DNA from: an uncultured Spirochaetales bacterium
GTDB taxonomy: Bacteria > Spirochaetota > Spirochaetia > Sphaerochaetales > Sphaerochaetaceae
Assembly: GCA_944392695.1 (NCBI GenBank)
Contig: CALXXN010000010.1
Location: 1-64,000, forward strand
Length of the DNA: 64,000 nucleotides
Reading direction: 5' to 3'
The translations under genes and the position numbers were made by a program. Below are positions 8,491 through 15,508 of this stretch, piece after piece. Position 1 is the first letter of the stretch; every line of letters starts with the position of its first letter. The notes below the pieces were generated by a model, which made no database searches, was not told the origin of the DNA, and saw only the letters and a program-made list of their open reading frames with translations.

Positions 8491-9156
8491 TTGACGGCGG
8501 ACTATCGTGAAGATAGCATTTTCCACACTCTTATGGAAGAACAGCTTGATCTCTTCGACTTCGTCCCGGACGGGCTCGTTGCGGGCTGCGACGAGGCAGG
8601 ACGTGGCCCCTTGGCCGGGCCGCTGGCCGTCGCCGCGGTCATCCTGCCTGATGACTTCGACACCTCCCTGCTGCGTGACAGCAAGAAGCTGTCAGAGAAG
8701 CGCCGCTTCGAACTGGAGCCCATCATCAAGGAAGGGGCAACTGCCTGGACTGTGATACTCATCAGCCCTGAGGAAATTGATGAGAAGAACATACTGCGTG
8801 CCACGATGGATGGCATGGCCCAGTGCTACAGGAACCTGGAAAAGGACCACCCCATCCGGACTTATTATGTTGATGGCAACAGGAAGCCTGTCATAGAAGG
8901 CTGCCTTGCCAACATAGAGGCAGTGGTCAAGGGTGATGACAAGATTCCTGAGATCATGGCTGCCAGCATCCTAGCCAAGACAGCGCGTGACCACTACATG
9001 ATCGAGGTCGCTGACAAGAAGTGGCCCATGTACGGCTTCGCCAAGCACAAGGGCTATGGGACCAAGGAGCACTGCGAGGCGATCGCCCAGTACGGGCGCT
9101 GCCCAATACACCGCAAGAGCTTCATCCTCCATGACAAGCCAGCAACAACCGCATAG
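8491..9156 (+). CDS. rnhB: Ribonuclease HII
   Basis: Cleaves RNA in RNA-DNA hybrids and single ribonucleotides in DNA. The family motif AGCDEAGRGPLAGPLAVAAV carries two catalytic acids. DGNRKPV, KGDDKIPEIMAASILAKTARDHYM and YGFAKHKGYGTKEH follow. The listed start is a TTG at 8491. An ATG at 8533 (giving MEEQLDLFDF) may be the true start, would leave more room for divergent promoters, and fits the usual family N-terminus. Neither has a strong ribosome binding site. Confidence 0.95.
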   Translation: MTADYREDSIFHTLMEEQLDLFDFVPDGLVAGCDEAGRGPLAGPLAVAAVILPDDFDTSLLRDSKKLSEKRRFELEPIIKEGATAWTVILISPEEIDEKNILRATMDGMAQCYRNLEKDHPIRTYYVDGNRKPVIEGCLANIEAVVKGDDKIPEIMAASILAKTARDHYMIEVADKKWPMYGFAKHKGYGTKEHCEAIAQYGRCPIHRKSFILHDKPATTA

Positions 9157-9163
9157 GCGGCCA

Positions 9164-9185
9164 AGTTGTCCAACAACTCCTTTTT
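9164..9185 (+). terminator. Terminator after rnhB
   Basis: AGTTGT (9164-9169) and ACAACT (9173-9178) form a 6-bp stem with a 3-nt loop, followed by CCTTTTT. Confidence 0.7.
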
Positions 9186-9189
9186 GAAT

Positions 9190-9398
9190 ACAACAGCCAG
9201 CTTGGAAGGCTGAGCTGACAGCTTCACTTAAACGTGTGCATGTTGATGGATTGACACATGGTCCGTACATCATTTCCAGACTTTGGGAACCATGCTGGCA
9301 CCCAGGGCAACATGCAACATGCCAAGCATCTCATGACACATTTACGGCATGCTTCCACCAGATGGTGTGGAGACGCTGTCAGGTCCCCTGTCTTATGT
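9190..9398 (-). ncRNA. Possible guide-RNA region downstream of the tnpB-like gene
   Basis: No gene lies in this stretch. On the minus strand, directly after the tnpB-like stop, it contains a structured segment: CATGCC (9318-9323) can pair with GGCATG (9346-9351), with further pairable runs on both sides. TnpB-family nucleases usually have their omega-RNA at this place, overlapping the end of the gene. No boundary or guide end can be fixed from sequence alone, so this is only a candidate. Confidence 0.25.
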
Positions 9399-10964
9399 TC
9401 AAAACCCACTGTTATGGATTTTCATACCAGCCTCCTTCAGCGAAGCGAGCAACTCATCGTGCATGGCTTTGAAAGAATTGAACAGATCACAACAGGCTGT
9501 CCTGTCAATATCTTTTACATCAGCATCAGCACAAGCAAGGAGGAAGGCACTATATAAATCACGTTGTACACAACTTCCATCCGCGAGCACGAGCAACCTC
9601 TGTGATAAAGACCGTTTCACATAGCTCCCATCCGTATGGTCGAACTGGCTAGCCTTATACATGGCAGGAACTTCGATATAAAGACCACCTGTCCTGGCAA
9701 ATTTCTCTTTACATAACTGTTGGAACTGGCCTGGACTGTGCATCTGGATTGACTTTGTATGGATACCAGCACCAACCCTGGAATGGAGTTCATTGGCATT
9801 AGGCCTCTCTGTAATCAATACATCACCAAGGGAACGCAAATGATTTGCCATTTCCTGCTGGGCGAGCCTCCTGTTGATTGCAAGCTTCCTCTGTATGTCC
9901 CTGAGGCGGGTCCTGTCAGCTTTGTAGCCTTTTGAGAGGACCCATTTCAGACACCCAGGCATAGGCTTTCCATCTCCATCGTAATTCCCTGGATTCATAG
10001 CACGTCTTGAGCGTTCCAGCTTCCTCCTGATTCGACCTTCAATTCCAAGTACCTGGGATATGGACAACCCACGCTCTCCAAGATTATCAAGGCCACAACC
10101 ATTAGGCGAAAAGAAAGCAACAGAACGGGTACCAATATCACAACCTACCCGGCCGACACCAAGATGATGCCTAGGCTGTCCATCCACCCTTTTCTTTGCA
10201 ACGGCCCTTCCCTCAACCAGCAAGTGGATGAAGACACGCATGCGCCCCCTGATGACTTGGCATTTCAAGGCCACACTACACGGCCTATATGTATCCAGCA
10301 CGCGGCCTGTTTCCGCATATACAGCCAAGGCATCATTCTCGATTGAAGGATCTGACAGGAAAGCAAGCACCCTTGCAAGCTCTTCTTCTTGGAACCTGTC
10401 CTTGACGATTAGGGTGAAAACCAGCCCAAGTGCATGGAAGACAACCTGTCCGGAAACACACTTGATCCTTATACAGCTACCTGCCTGCTTGCCACGCATG
10501 ATAGGAAAGTGCCCTTTTGGCATGAGATGAAGCCGCTTCCCTCCATGGAATAGCAATGATTCCATGCCCCGCCAGACATCCTCTGCCCTTGTAAGTCCCA
10601 ATACACTTGGAAGGCCAAGACGTTGACGTATGCTTATCATTGCATGGCAGCAAGCTTCACGGATGACTCCATATTGGTCACGCATCTCCCCCATCTGGCT
10701 TCCAAGGGATTTCATACACTGGGAATCACCTTCCTTGGATGCCTGGGCATAGAGCTGGGACAACTTCCGATAACGCTTTGTGCGGATTAGTTGGTCATAA
10801 CGTTTCATCATCAGGATTGAAAGCTCATTACCTGCAATCCTGAGCTTTTCCGCCACATGGAAACAGTGTTGTTTCTGGACAGCATCCATATCGGCTTCAA
10901 AGACCACAACATGGCGGCTGTTTACCTTGTGGAATGCGGAAGTCGAACGCGCCTGACCCTTCAT
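9399..10964 (-). CDS. TnpB-like RuvC nuclease without a zinc ribbon
   Basis: 521 residues from the ATG at 10964, which follows the upstream stop by 4 bp and a GGGGGA site. The C-terminal half has the three RuvC motifs of TnpB/Cas12-type proteins: D276 in GCDIGTRSVAFF, E386 in VLITERPNAN, and D469 in VQRDLYSAFLLA. A Lys/Arg-rich helical insertion lies between motifs I and II. The usual CxxC...CxxC ribbon between motifs II and III is absent and replaced by YKASQFDHTDGSYVKRSLSQ, a pattern I recall from a TnpB subfamily in Clostridia. There is no TnpA nearby. RNA-guided DNA cleavage is what the family does; here it is inferred. It is in an operon with a RelB/DinJ-like gene. Confidence 0.75.
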   Translation of the reverse strand: MKGQARSTSAFHKVNSRHVVVFEADMDAVQKQHCFHVAEKLRIAGNELSILMMKRYDQLIRTKRYRKLSQLYAQASKEGDSQCMKSLGSQMGEMRDQYGVIREACCHAMISIRQRLGLPSVLGLTRAEDVWRGMESLLFHGGKRLHLMPKGHFPIMRGKQAGSCIRIKCVSGQVVFHALGLVFTLIVKDRFQEEELARVLAFLSDPSIENDALAVYAETGRVLDTYRPCSVALKCQVIRGRMRVFIHLLVEGRAVAKKRVDGQPRHHLGVGRVGCDIGTRSVAFFSPNGCGLDNLGERGLSISQVLGIEGRIRRKLERSRRAMNPGNYDGDGKPMPGCLKWVLSKGYKADRTRLRDIQRKLAINRRLAQQEMANHLRSLGDVLITERPNANELHSRVGAGIHTKSIQMHSPGQFQQLCKEKFARTGGLYIEVPAMYKASQFDHTDGSYVKRSLSQRLLVLADGSCVQRDLYSAFLLACADADVKDIDRTACCDLFNSFKAMHDELLASLKEAGMKIHNSGF

Positions 10965-10968
10965 GGAC

Positions 10969-11205
10969 CTAGCAGTCCCCCTCAAATCCATCAAGTTGGT
11001 GCTGAGCATGATAAGCAGGAGCACTATCCGCAGCCAACTCATCACGTAAATCAAATGGCAATCCACGCACAAGAATAGATTTGTGAAGGAAAATGCTTAT
11101 CGCATCTGAAAGACTGAGACCATAGCGTGAGAAAATGATTGAAGCCTCATCCTTTGTCTTTGAATCTATTCTTACGTATATTGTCGCATCTTTTGCTGTT
11201 TTCAT
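10969..11205 (-). CDS. RelB/DinJ-like ribbon-helix-helix protein
   Basis: 78 residues from the ATG at 11205. MKTAKDATIYVRIDSKTKDEA followed by FSRYGLSLSDAISIFLHKSI is the ribbon-helix-helix pattern of RelB/DinJ antitoxins. No RelE/YafQ-type toxin follows; the next gene, 4 bp away, is the TnpB-like nuclease. The tail after RGLPFDL is longer than needed for toxin wrapping and is partly Ala/His/Asp-rich. The promoter's predicted start is almost at the ATG, so the message may be leaderless. It is probably an autorepressor of the pair. Confidence 0.75.
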   Translation of the reverse strand: MKTAKDATIYVRIDSKTKDEASIIFSRYGLSLSDAISIFLHKSILVRGLPFDLRDELAADSAPAYHAQHQLDGFEGDC

Positions 11206-11211
11206 ACCTTG

Positions 11212-11259
11212 ATTGTAAGGCATGAATTCACATATCGCAAGCAAAATTTAGCATTTTGC
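11212..11259 (-). promoter_or_regulatory. Promoter and operator of the RelB-TnpB pair
   Basis: Minus strand: TTGCGA (11235-11240), 17-bp spacer, TACAAT (11212-11217). Immediately upstream is a perfect inverted repeat, GCAAAAT (11241-11247), 5-bp spacer, ATTTTGC (11253-11259), well placed as a ribbon-helix-helix operator. Confidence 0.55.
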
Positions 11260-11279
11260 AATACAAACGCTAGCAAACT

Positions 11280-12053
11280 TCAAAGACTTGTAAGCCCAAG
11301 TGTCAGCCCCATCAAGACCATGCCTGCGACGACTGCGTAGATGACAAGGTGGTGGTGGCCGTAGTTCTCCGCTGTGGGCAGGAGCTCATCGAAGGCCAGG
11401 TAGACCATGATGCCTGCGACCATGGCATAGACCATGGAGAATGCGAATGGGGTCAGCACGCTCCTGAGGAAGAGGAAGCCCGCAAGCGCACCAAGAGGCT
11501 CTGCGAGCCCTGATGCAAGGGCAAGGCCAAAGGCCTTCGCCTTGCTTCCAGTCGCACTGTAGACAGGACTTGATACCGTGATTCCTTCAGGAATGTTATG
11601 AAGTGCGACCGCTATGGCGATCGAGAGTCCGCTCACTGGATCGGCCAGGGCGCTCATGAATGAGGCGAGGCCTTCCGGGAAGTTGTGCACCGCGATTGCC
11701 ACGGCGCTCATCACACCCATCTTGCCCAGTGGGCCTGAGTGTCCGAACTCATGTGGGTTGTGGTCCTCTGGCACAAGGCGGTCGATCAGGGCGATCAGGC
11801 CCATGCCAAGCAGGAAGAAGGCCAAGGCGGTCAGCTGGGCCTTCCCCTCGCCCTGTGTGGGCACGAGCTGCTCCACTGCGTCCGAGAGCATCTCCATGAA
11901 GGAGATGTAGACCATCACGCCGGCCGAGAGGCCAAGCGAGAAGCAGAGGAACTTCGTGTCGTCACGCTTCCTGAAGAAGGGGATCAGGCCACCAATGCCT
12001 GTTGAAAGCCCTGCCAGGAGCGAGACGAGGAAGGCGAAGAGGATGGGCGGCAT
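11280..12053 (-). CDS. zupT: ZIP-family metal transporter
   Basis: A 257-residue inner-membrane protein with about eight hydrophobic helices, matching ZupT (ZIP family), which imports zinc and other divalent metals. The two metal-site helices carry HNFPEGLASF and HNIPEGITVSSP. A His-rich loop (NPHEFGHSG) precedes the first, and the C-terminal part has YGHHH. It touches the PUR-domain gene at 12053 and is co-transcribed with it. No Zur site was recognised. Confidence 0.93.
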   Translation of the reverse strand: MPPILFAFLVSLLAGLSTGIGGLIPFFRKRDDTKFLCFSLGLSAGVMVYISFMEMLSDAVEQLVPTQGEGKAQLTALAFFLLGMGLIALIDRLVPEDHNPHEFGHSGPLGKMGVMSAVAIAVHNFPEGLASFMSALADPVSGLSIAIAVALHNIPEGITVSSPVYSATGSKAKAFGLALASGLAEPLGALAGFLFLRSVLTPFAFSMVYAMVAGIMVYLAFDELLPTAENYGHHHLVIYAVVAGMVLMGLTLGLTSL

Positions 12054-12364
12054 CAGGCCTCCCCATCCTCTCCTGCGTCCACAGATCCATCTCCGCTGTA
12101 ACGGGAGACAGGGTCCGGACGACGGGAACCCTTGCGGGCATGCATCTTCAGGTAATCAAGGCTCTTCTGCATTTCCTTGATAAACTCACCAATGTCCTCC
12201 TGATAGACCAGGACCGACTGGCGCAGGAAGCGTCCGTCATCCATTGGCTTGCTCTCGACGATGTTCAGGTAAAGGTCTCCGTACATGTTCTCCTTGACGT
12301 TGAAGAAATAAGTCCGGTCTTCCTTTACAAGCCGGCTGGAGAACAACTCACCACGCTGTCCCAT
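12053..12364 (-). CDS. PUR-domain nucleic-acid-binding protein (DUF3276, Bpur-like)
   Basis: 103 residues. MGQRGELFSSRLVKEDRTYFFNVKENMYGDLYLNIVES is the conserved PUR-alpha-type repeat of the DUF3276 family, followed by a second strand set and the helix QEDIGEFIKEMQKSLDYL. The Borrelia member (Bpur) forms dimers and binds RNA and DNA, controlling surface-protein expression; that role is known there and only possible here. The acidic, Gly-rich C-terminal tail is probably disordered. It is first in an operon with zupT. Confidence 0.85.
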   Translation of the reverse strand: MGQRGELFSSRLVKEDRTYFFNVKENMYGDLYLNIVESKPMDDGRFLRQSVLVYQEDIGEFIKEMQKSLDYLKMHARKGSRRPDPVSRYSGDGSVDAGEDGEA

Positions 12365-12404
12365 GATAGAACCTCCGCTTTGGATGAAATGATTTACTGA
12401 GGCG

Positions 12405-12434
12405 ATTAAAGCACCTCCTATTTGTGCATGTCAA
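12405..12434 (-). promoter_or_regulatory. Promoter of the PUR-zupT operon
   Basis: Minus strand: TTGACA (12429-12434), 18-bp spacer, TTTAAT (12405-12410), 40 bp upstream of the ATG. Confidence 0.5.
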
Positions 12435-12494
12435 TAGGATAAGTCAAAACTAAATCATTGCTACAGAAGAGGATGAATAAATCAGGCAAATCTG

Positions 12495-12523
12495 TTGACT
12501 AAATCGCGTCCATGAAGTAGCAT
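12495..12523 (+). promoter_or_regulatory. Promoter of tRNA-Gly
   Basis: TTGACT (12495-12500), 17-bp spacer, TAGCAT (12518-12523), 13 bp upstream of the tRNA 5' end. Confidence 0.5.
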
Positions 12524-12536
12524 AGCCTTCGTCAAT

Positions 12537-12607
12537 GCACCTGTGGTCTAATGGTATGACTTGAGCCTTCCAAGCTCTTAGCGCGAGTTCGATTCTCGTC
12601 GGGTGCT
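12537..12607 (+). tRNA. tRNA-Gly (anticodon TCC)
   Basis: A complete cloverleaf: acceptor GCACCTG with CGGGTGC, D arm with GGTCTAATGGTATGAC, anticodon loop CTTCCAA (TCC), T arm with GTTCGATTC. No CCA is encoded. Confidence 0.95.
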
Positions 12608-12611
12608 CTAG

Positions 12612-12650
12612 CAGGCCTCTTGGATTCCCAGGAGGCCTGTTCTACAATTT
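12612..12650 (+). terminator. Hairpin after tRNA-Gly
   Basis: CAGGCCTC (12612-12619) pairs with GAGGCCTG (12632-12639), and the stem can extend inward through TGG/CCA. A modest T-rich tail follows (TTCTACAATTT). It may end the tRNA transcript or only attenuate it, since the dipeptidase starts 6 bp later without its own clear promoter. Confidence 0.6.
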
Positions 12651-12655
12651 CCACC

Positions 12656-13567
12656 ATGATAGACCTCCACTGCGATACGATACTCCGTCTCATGACGGAG
12701 GCCCCTGAAGCCACGCTGACAGAGAACCCCTTCTCTGTCAGCCTCCCCCATCTTGAAGCTGCAGGTGCCAAGGCCCAGGCCTTCGCCCTCTTCACCCCTC
12801 TAGAGGAGGACTGGTCCTTCCTCTGCAGGATGCACAAGCGTTTCGTTGATGAAGTAGGAGCATCAGGCATCAAGCAGGCCACATGCAAGGAAGAGCTGCT
12901 GGGAGATGCTTTCAAGGCCATGCTGACCATAGAAGGCCTTGGATCCTTGCAGGGTGATGATGACAGGCTTGAGGAGCTGCTCTCCTGGAAGCCACTGATT
13001 GTCTCACTGACCTGGAACGACTGCAATGCCTACGCCTACCCGAATTCCACAGACAAGGACATCATGGGAAGGGGGCTCACAGCCAAAGGAAGGGAAGTGG
13101 TCGGACGCCTTTCCTCACAGGGCATCGTCATAGACACATCCCATCTCAGCGATGGGGGTTTCTGGAACCTTGTCGACATGGGTGTGTCGATGATGGCAAG
13201 CCACTCCAACTGCCGTGCCATCACAGGACACCAGAGGAACCTCACAGATGAGCAGATACGCGCCCTTGCCGACAGGGGTGGTGTCATGGGTTTGAACTTC
13301 TGCCCGATCTTCCTTTCCGATAGGAATGACAACAAGAGCTGCATCAGCGACATGGTGCGCCATGTCATGCACATGTACCAGGTGGGAGGAGCCGGGGTCA
13401 TGGCCCTCGGCACTGACTTCGATGGAATAGAGGGGGAACTGGAGATCGCCCATCCTGACGGGCTTTGGCGCCTCTTCGATGCGCTTTCCGATGCAGGACT
13501 CCCTTCTTCCGCAATCGAGGCCTTCGCCTATGGCAATGCGCTGAGGGTGCTGACTCAATCCTTCTGA
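12656..13567 (+). CDS. Membrane-dipeptidase family (M19) peptidase
   Basis: 303 residues from the ATG at 12656. The M19 metal ligands are visible: DLHCDT near the N-terminus, the bridging Glu in LTIEGLGSL, SHSNCRAITGHQRNLTDEQI (His ligands and the conserved N), and LGTDFDGIEG near the C-terminus. The family hydrolyses a range of dipeptides using two zinc ions. No signal peptide is seen, so it is probably cytosolic. It is slightly short for the family. It is followed by the M29-like gene on the same strand after 32 bp, suggesting a peptide-degradation pair. Confidence 0.9.
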   Translation: MIDLHCDTILRLMTEAPEATLTENPFSVSLPHLEAAGAKAQAFALFTPLEEDWSFLCRMHKRFVDEVGASGIKQATCKEELLGDAFKAMLTIEGLGSLQGDDDRLEELLSWKPLIVSLTWNDCNAYAYPNSTDKDIMGRGLTAKGREVVGRLSSQGIVIDTSHLSDGGFWNLVDMGVSMMASHSNCRAITGHQRNLTDEQIRALADRGGVMGLNFCPIFLSDRNDNKSCISDMVRHVMHMYQVGGAGVMALGTDFDGIEGELEIAHPDGLWRLFDALSDAGLPSSAIEAFAYGNALRVLTQSF

Positions 13568-13599
13568 AAGAGTAAGATCCCTCTTCTGAGGAAAAACGG

Positions 13600-14754
13600 A
13601 TGAGAACATCAGCAGACAGCTATGCATACAGGATAGTACACAGCATGCTCCGCCTCCAGGAAGGCGAGAGGTTGAATGTGACCGCGGGTCCGGAGACGAT
13701 CGCCTTCGCCCACAAGGTCGCCCATGAGGCGGCTGACAGCAGTGGCGTTCCAGCCTCCCTGGTCTACGTCGAGAACGGACGGGTGGAATCTGCTGATGAG
13801 ATCGCACCAACATCAGGCTCCCCAAGGGACCCCGAGGGGGAGGTCATGTTGCACCTTGCAGCCTTCACCCCCTCGACCTTCAAGGAAGAGGATGAACTCG
13901 ATGCCATCCACCTCCAAGCACACCGCCTTCTGGCGGACCCTGTCTTCCTTGACAGGAGGATCAGCATACCTTGGGCCGTGGCCTATGTGCCTACGGCAGC
14001 CTGGGCTGAGTTCGTCCATGGACCTGGAGCCACGGTCGACAGGCTCTACCTCGACCTTGCAGAAGCCCTGGCCTTGGATGAGGAGGATGACCACAGCGCG
14101 ACGCTGGAGAAGGTCCTCTCGATGAGGGCGGAGAAACTCTCATCCCTCCACCTGAGGAAGATAAGGCTTGAAAGCCCCATAATCTCACTGGAAGCTGATG
14201 TCGCCCGTGGCGCCTCGATCGGCACCAGTGCGGTGCGCCTGCCCTCAGGGCGCTTCTTCTACCCCAGCCTCCCCTGTGAGGACCTGATTATCCCCGTCGA
14301 CTGCAGGAGTGCAAGGGGGACGCTCAGGGCGAGCTATCCCTTCCGCTTCTTCGACCGTGTCATAGAGGACGCCACGATCAAGGTCGAGGGAGGTCGGATC
14401 ACAAGTTTCGAAAGCCAGTATCCTGGCTATGTGGCACGCTATCTGAACATTGATGAGGAGGCATCCCGCCTCAGCGAGGTCATACTCTGCGAGGAGCTGA
14501 CCAGGGCCTCACGTTTCAAGAAGGCCTGGGGCGTGCCGATGCTGGACAGGATGCGCACAAGCCAGGTCGTCTTCGGAGGCATCACACCTGAGCGGATCAC
14601 GCTTGGCGACGAGTCCCTCCTTGGCGTCCATGGCCTCAACACGAGCATGGCCCGTCTAGAAGTCCCAGTGGGAGGCCATGGCCTCTCTGTCACCGGCATT
14701 GATGAAGATGGCAACCAGGTCACCATCTTCAAGGATGGGCTCTTCAGCTGTTGA
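13600..14754 (+). CDS. Divergent M29-family (aminopeptidase T-like) protein
   Basis: 384 residues, AGGAAAAACGG just before the ATG. The N-terminal domain opens like M29 aminopeptidases (LRLQEGERLNVTAGPETIAFAHKVAHEA). The C-terminal domain keeps the layout (LPSGRFFYPSLPCEDLIIPVD, a Glu in RLSEVILCEE, and GVHGLNTSMARLEVPVGG). Several metal ligands seem replaced: the usual GxNxSxxHxD is GLNTSMARLEV, and the His before the G-rich loop is not evident. It may be inactive or use a different site. Its end overlaps convergent coaX by 11 bp. Confidence 0.65.
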   Translation: MRTSADSYAYRIVHSMLRLQEGERLNVTAGPETIAFAHKVAHEAADSSGVPASLVYVENGRVESADEIAPTSGSPRDPEGEVMLHLAAFTPSTFKEEDELDAIHLQAHRLLADPVFLDRRISIPWAVAYVPTAAWAEFVHGPGATVDRLYLDLAEALALDEEDDHSATLEKVLSMRAEKLSSLHLRKIRLESPIISLEADVARGASIGTSAVRLPSGRFFYPSLPCEDLIIPVDCRSARGTLRASYPFRFFDRVIEDATIKVEGGRITSFESQYPGYVARYLNIDEEASRLSEVILCEELTRASRFKKAWGVPMLDRMRTSQVVFGGITPERITLGDESLLGVHGLNTSMARLEVPVGGHGLSVTGIDEDGNQVTIFKDGLFSC

Positions 14755-15508
14755 GGTCGCTTAGGAGCTTCAAGCCCCTGAGCGTATGCATACGATCAAT
14801 CTCATCAATCCTGGGGATCAGAGGGGAAATCGTCTTGCACAGGCCGCCTGTCGCGATGCAATGGACGGCCTCTCCCAATTCCGCCTCCGTCCGGGCGATG
14901 ATGCTCTCCACAAGACCAGCATAGCCATACATCACACCAGCCCTGATCGATGAGACGCTGTCACGTCCAAGCACAGACCCAGGAACCTTCAACTCGACCT
15001 GGGGCAGCTGGGCTGTCGCACCAGTCAGCGAATTGACAGCTGTCAGCAGGCCAGGGACTATGGCGACTCCACGCACCCTGCCCTCCCTGTCGACTGTCGA
15101 GAAGGTCAATGCGGTGCCGAAGTCGATTGTCATCGCAGCCCCATCAGGCCAGGCATGATGGGCCTGTGCAAGGTCGCATAGGAGGTCGGAACCAAGCTCA
15201 GATGGAATCTTTGAACGTACCAAGCCACTCTTGGCATCATGGTCGATGATCATGGGCACGAGTGAGAAGAGACGCTGCAAGACCTTGCCAATCGAGAGCG
15301 TCAGATTAGGTACGACTGAGGAAAGGGCCGCACGGTCGACAGAGGAAAGCTCCACTCCAGCCCCATCCAGCAGGGAGCGGAAGATCACATAATACTCGTC
15401 ACCTGTGCGGCGGGTGTCACTACCAATACGCCATGTATGCACAAAGTCCTCCCCATCAGCGATGGAGAGGACGATGTTGCTGTTCCCGATATCAACAAGG
15501 GCGGTCAC
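14744..15508 (-). CDS. coaX: Type III pantothenate kinase
   Basis: First step of CoA synthesis from pantothenate. The ASKHA-fold motifs are clear: DIGNSNIVLSIADG (phosphate 1), the pantothenate region ending in SDLLCDLAQAHHAW, MTIDFGTALTFSTVD (phosphate 2) and IATGGLCKTISPLI. 254 residues is normal. It needs a monovalent cation in characterised members. Its start overlaps the ABC-F stop by 4 bp, so it is translationally coupled to it. Confidence 0.95.
   Translation of the reverse strand: MTALVDIGNSNIVLSIADGEDFVHTWRIGSDTRRTGDEYYVIFRSLLDGAGVELSSVDRAALSSVVPNLTLSIGKVLQRLFSLVPMIIDHDAKSGLVRSKIPSELGSDLLCDLAQAHHAWPDGAAMTIDFGTALTFSTVDREGRVRGVAIVPGLLTAVNSLTGATAQLPQVELKVPGSVLGRDSVSSIRAGVMYGYAGLVESIIARTEAELGEAVHCIATGGLCKTISPLIPRIDEIDRMHTLRGLKLLSDLNS

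Noticed and set aside
11016-11072. Upstream start for the TnpB-like gene giving a hydrophobic leader
   Set aside because: The extra residues are the RelB-like gene read in another frame; the ATG at 10964 has a good ribosome site and follows the upstream stop.
13115-13825. Minus-strand open frame opposite the dipeptidase and M29 genes
   Set aside because: Overlaps two recognised genes on the other strand and has no family features.
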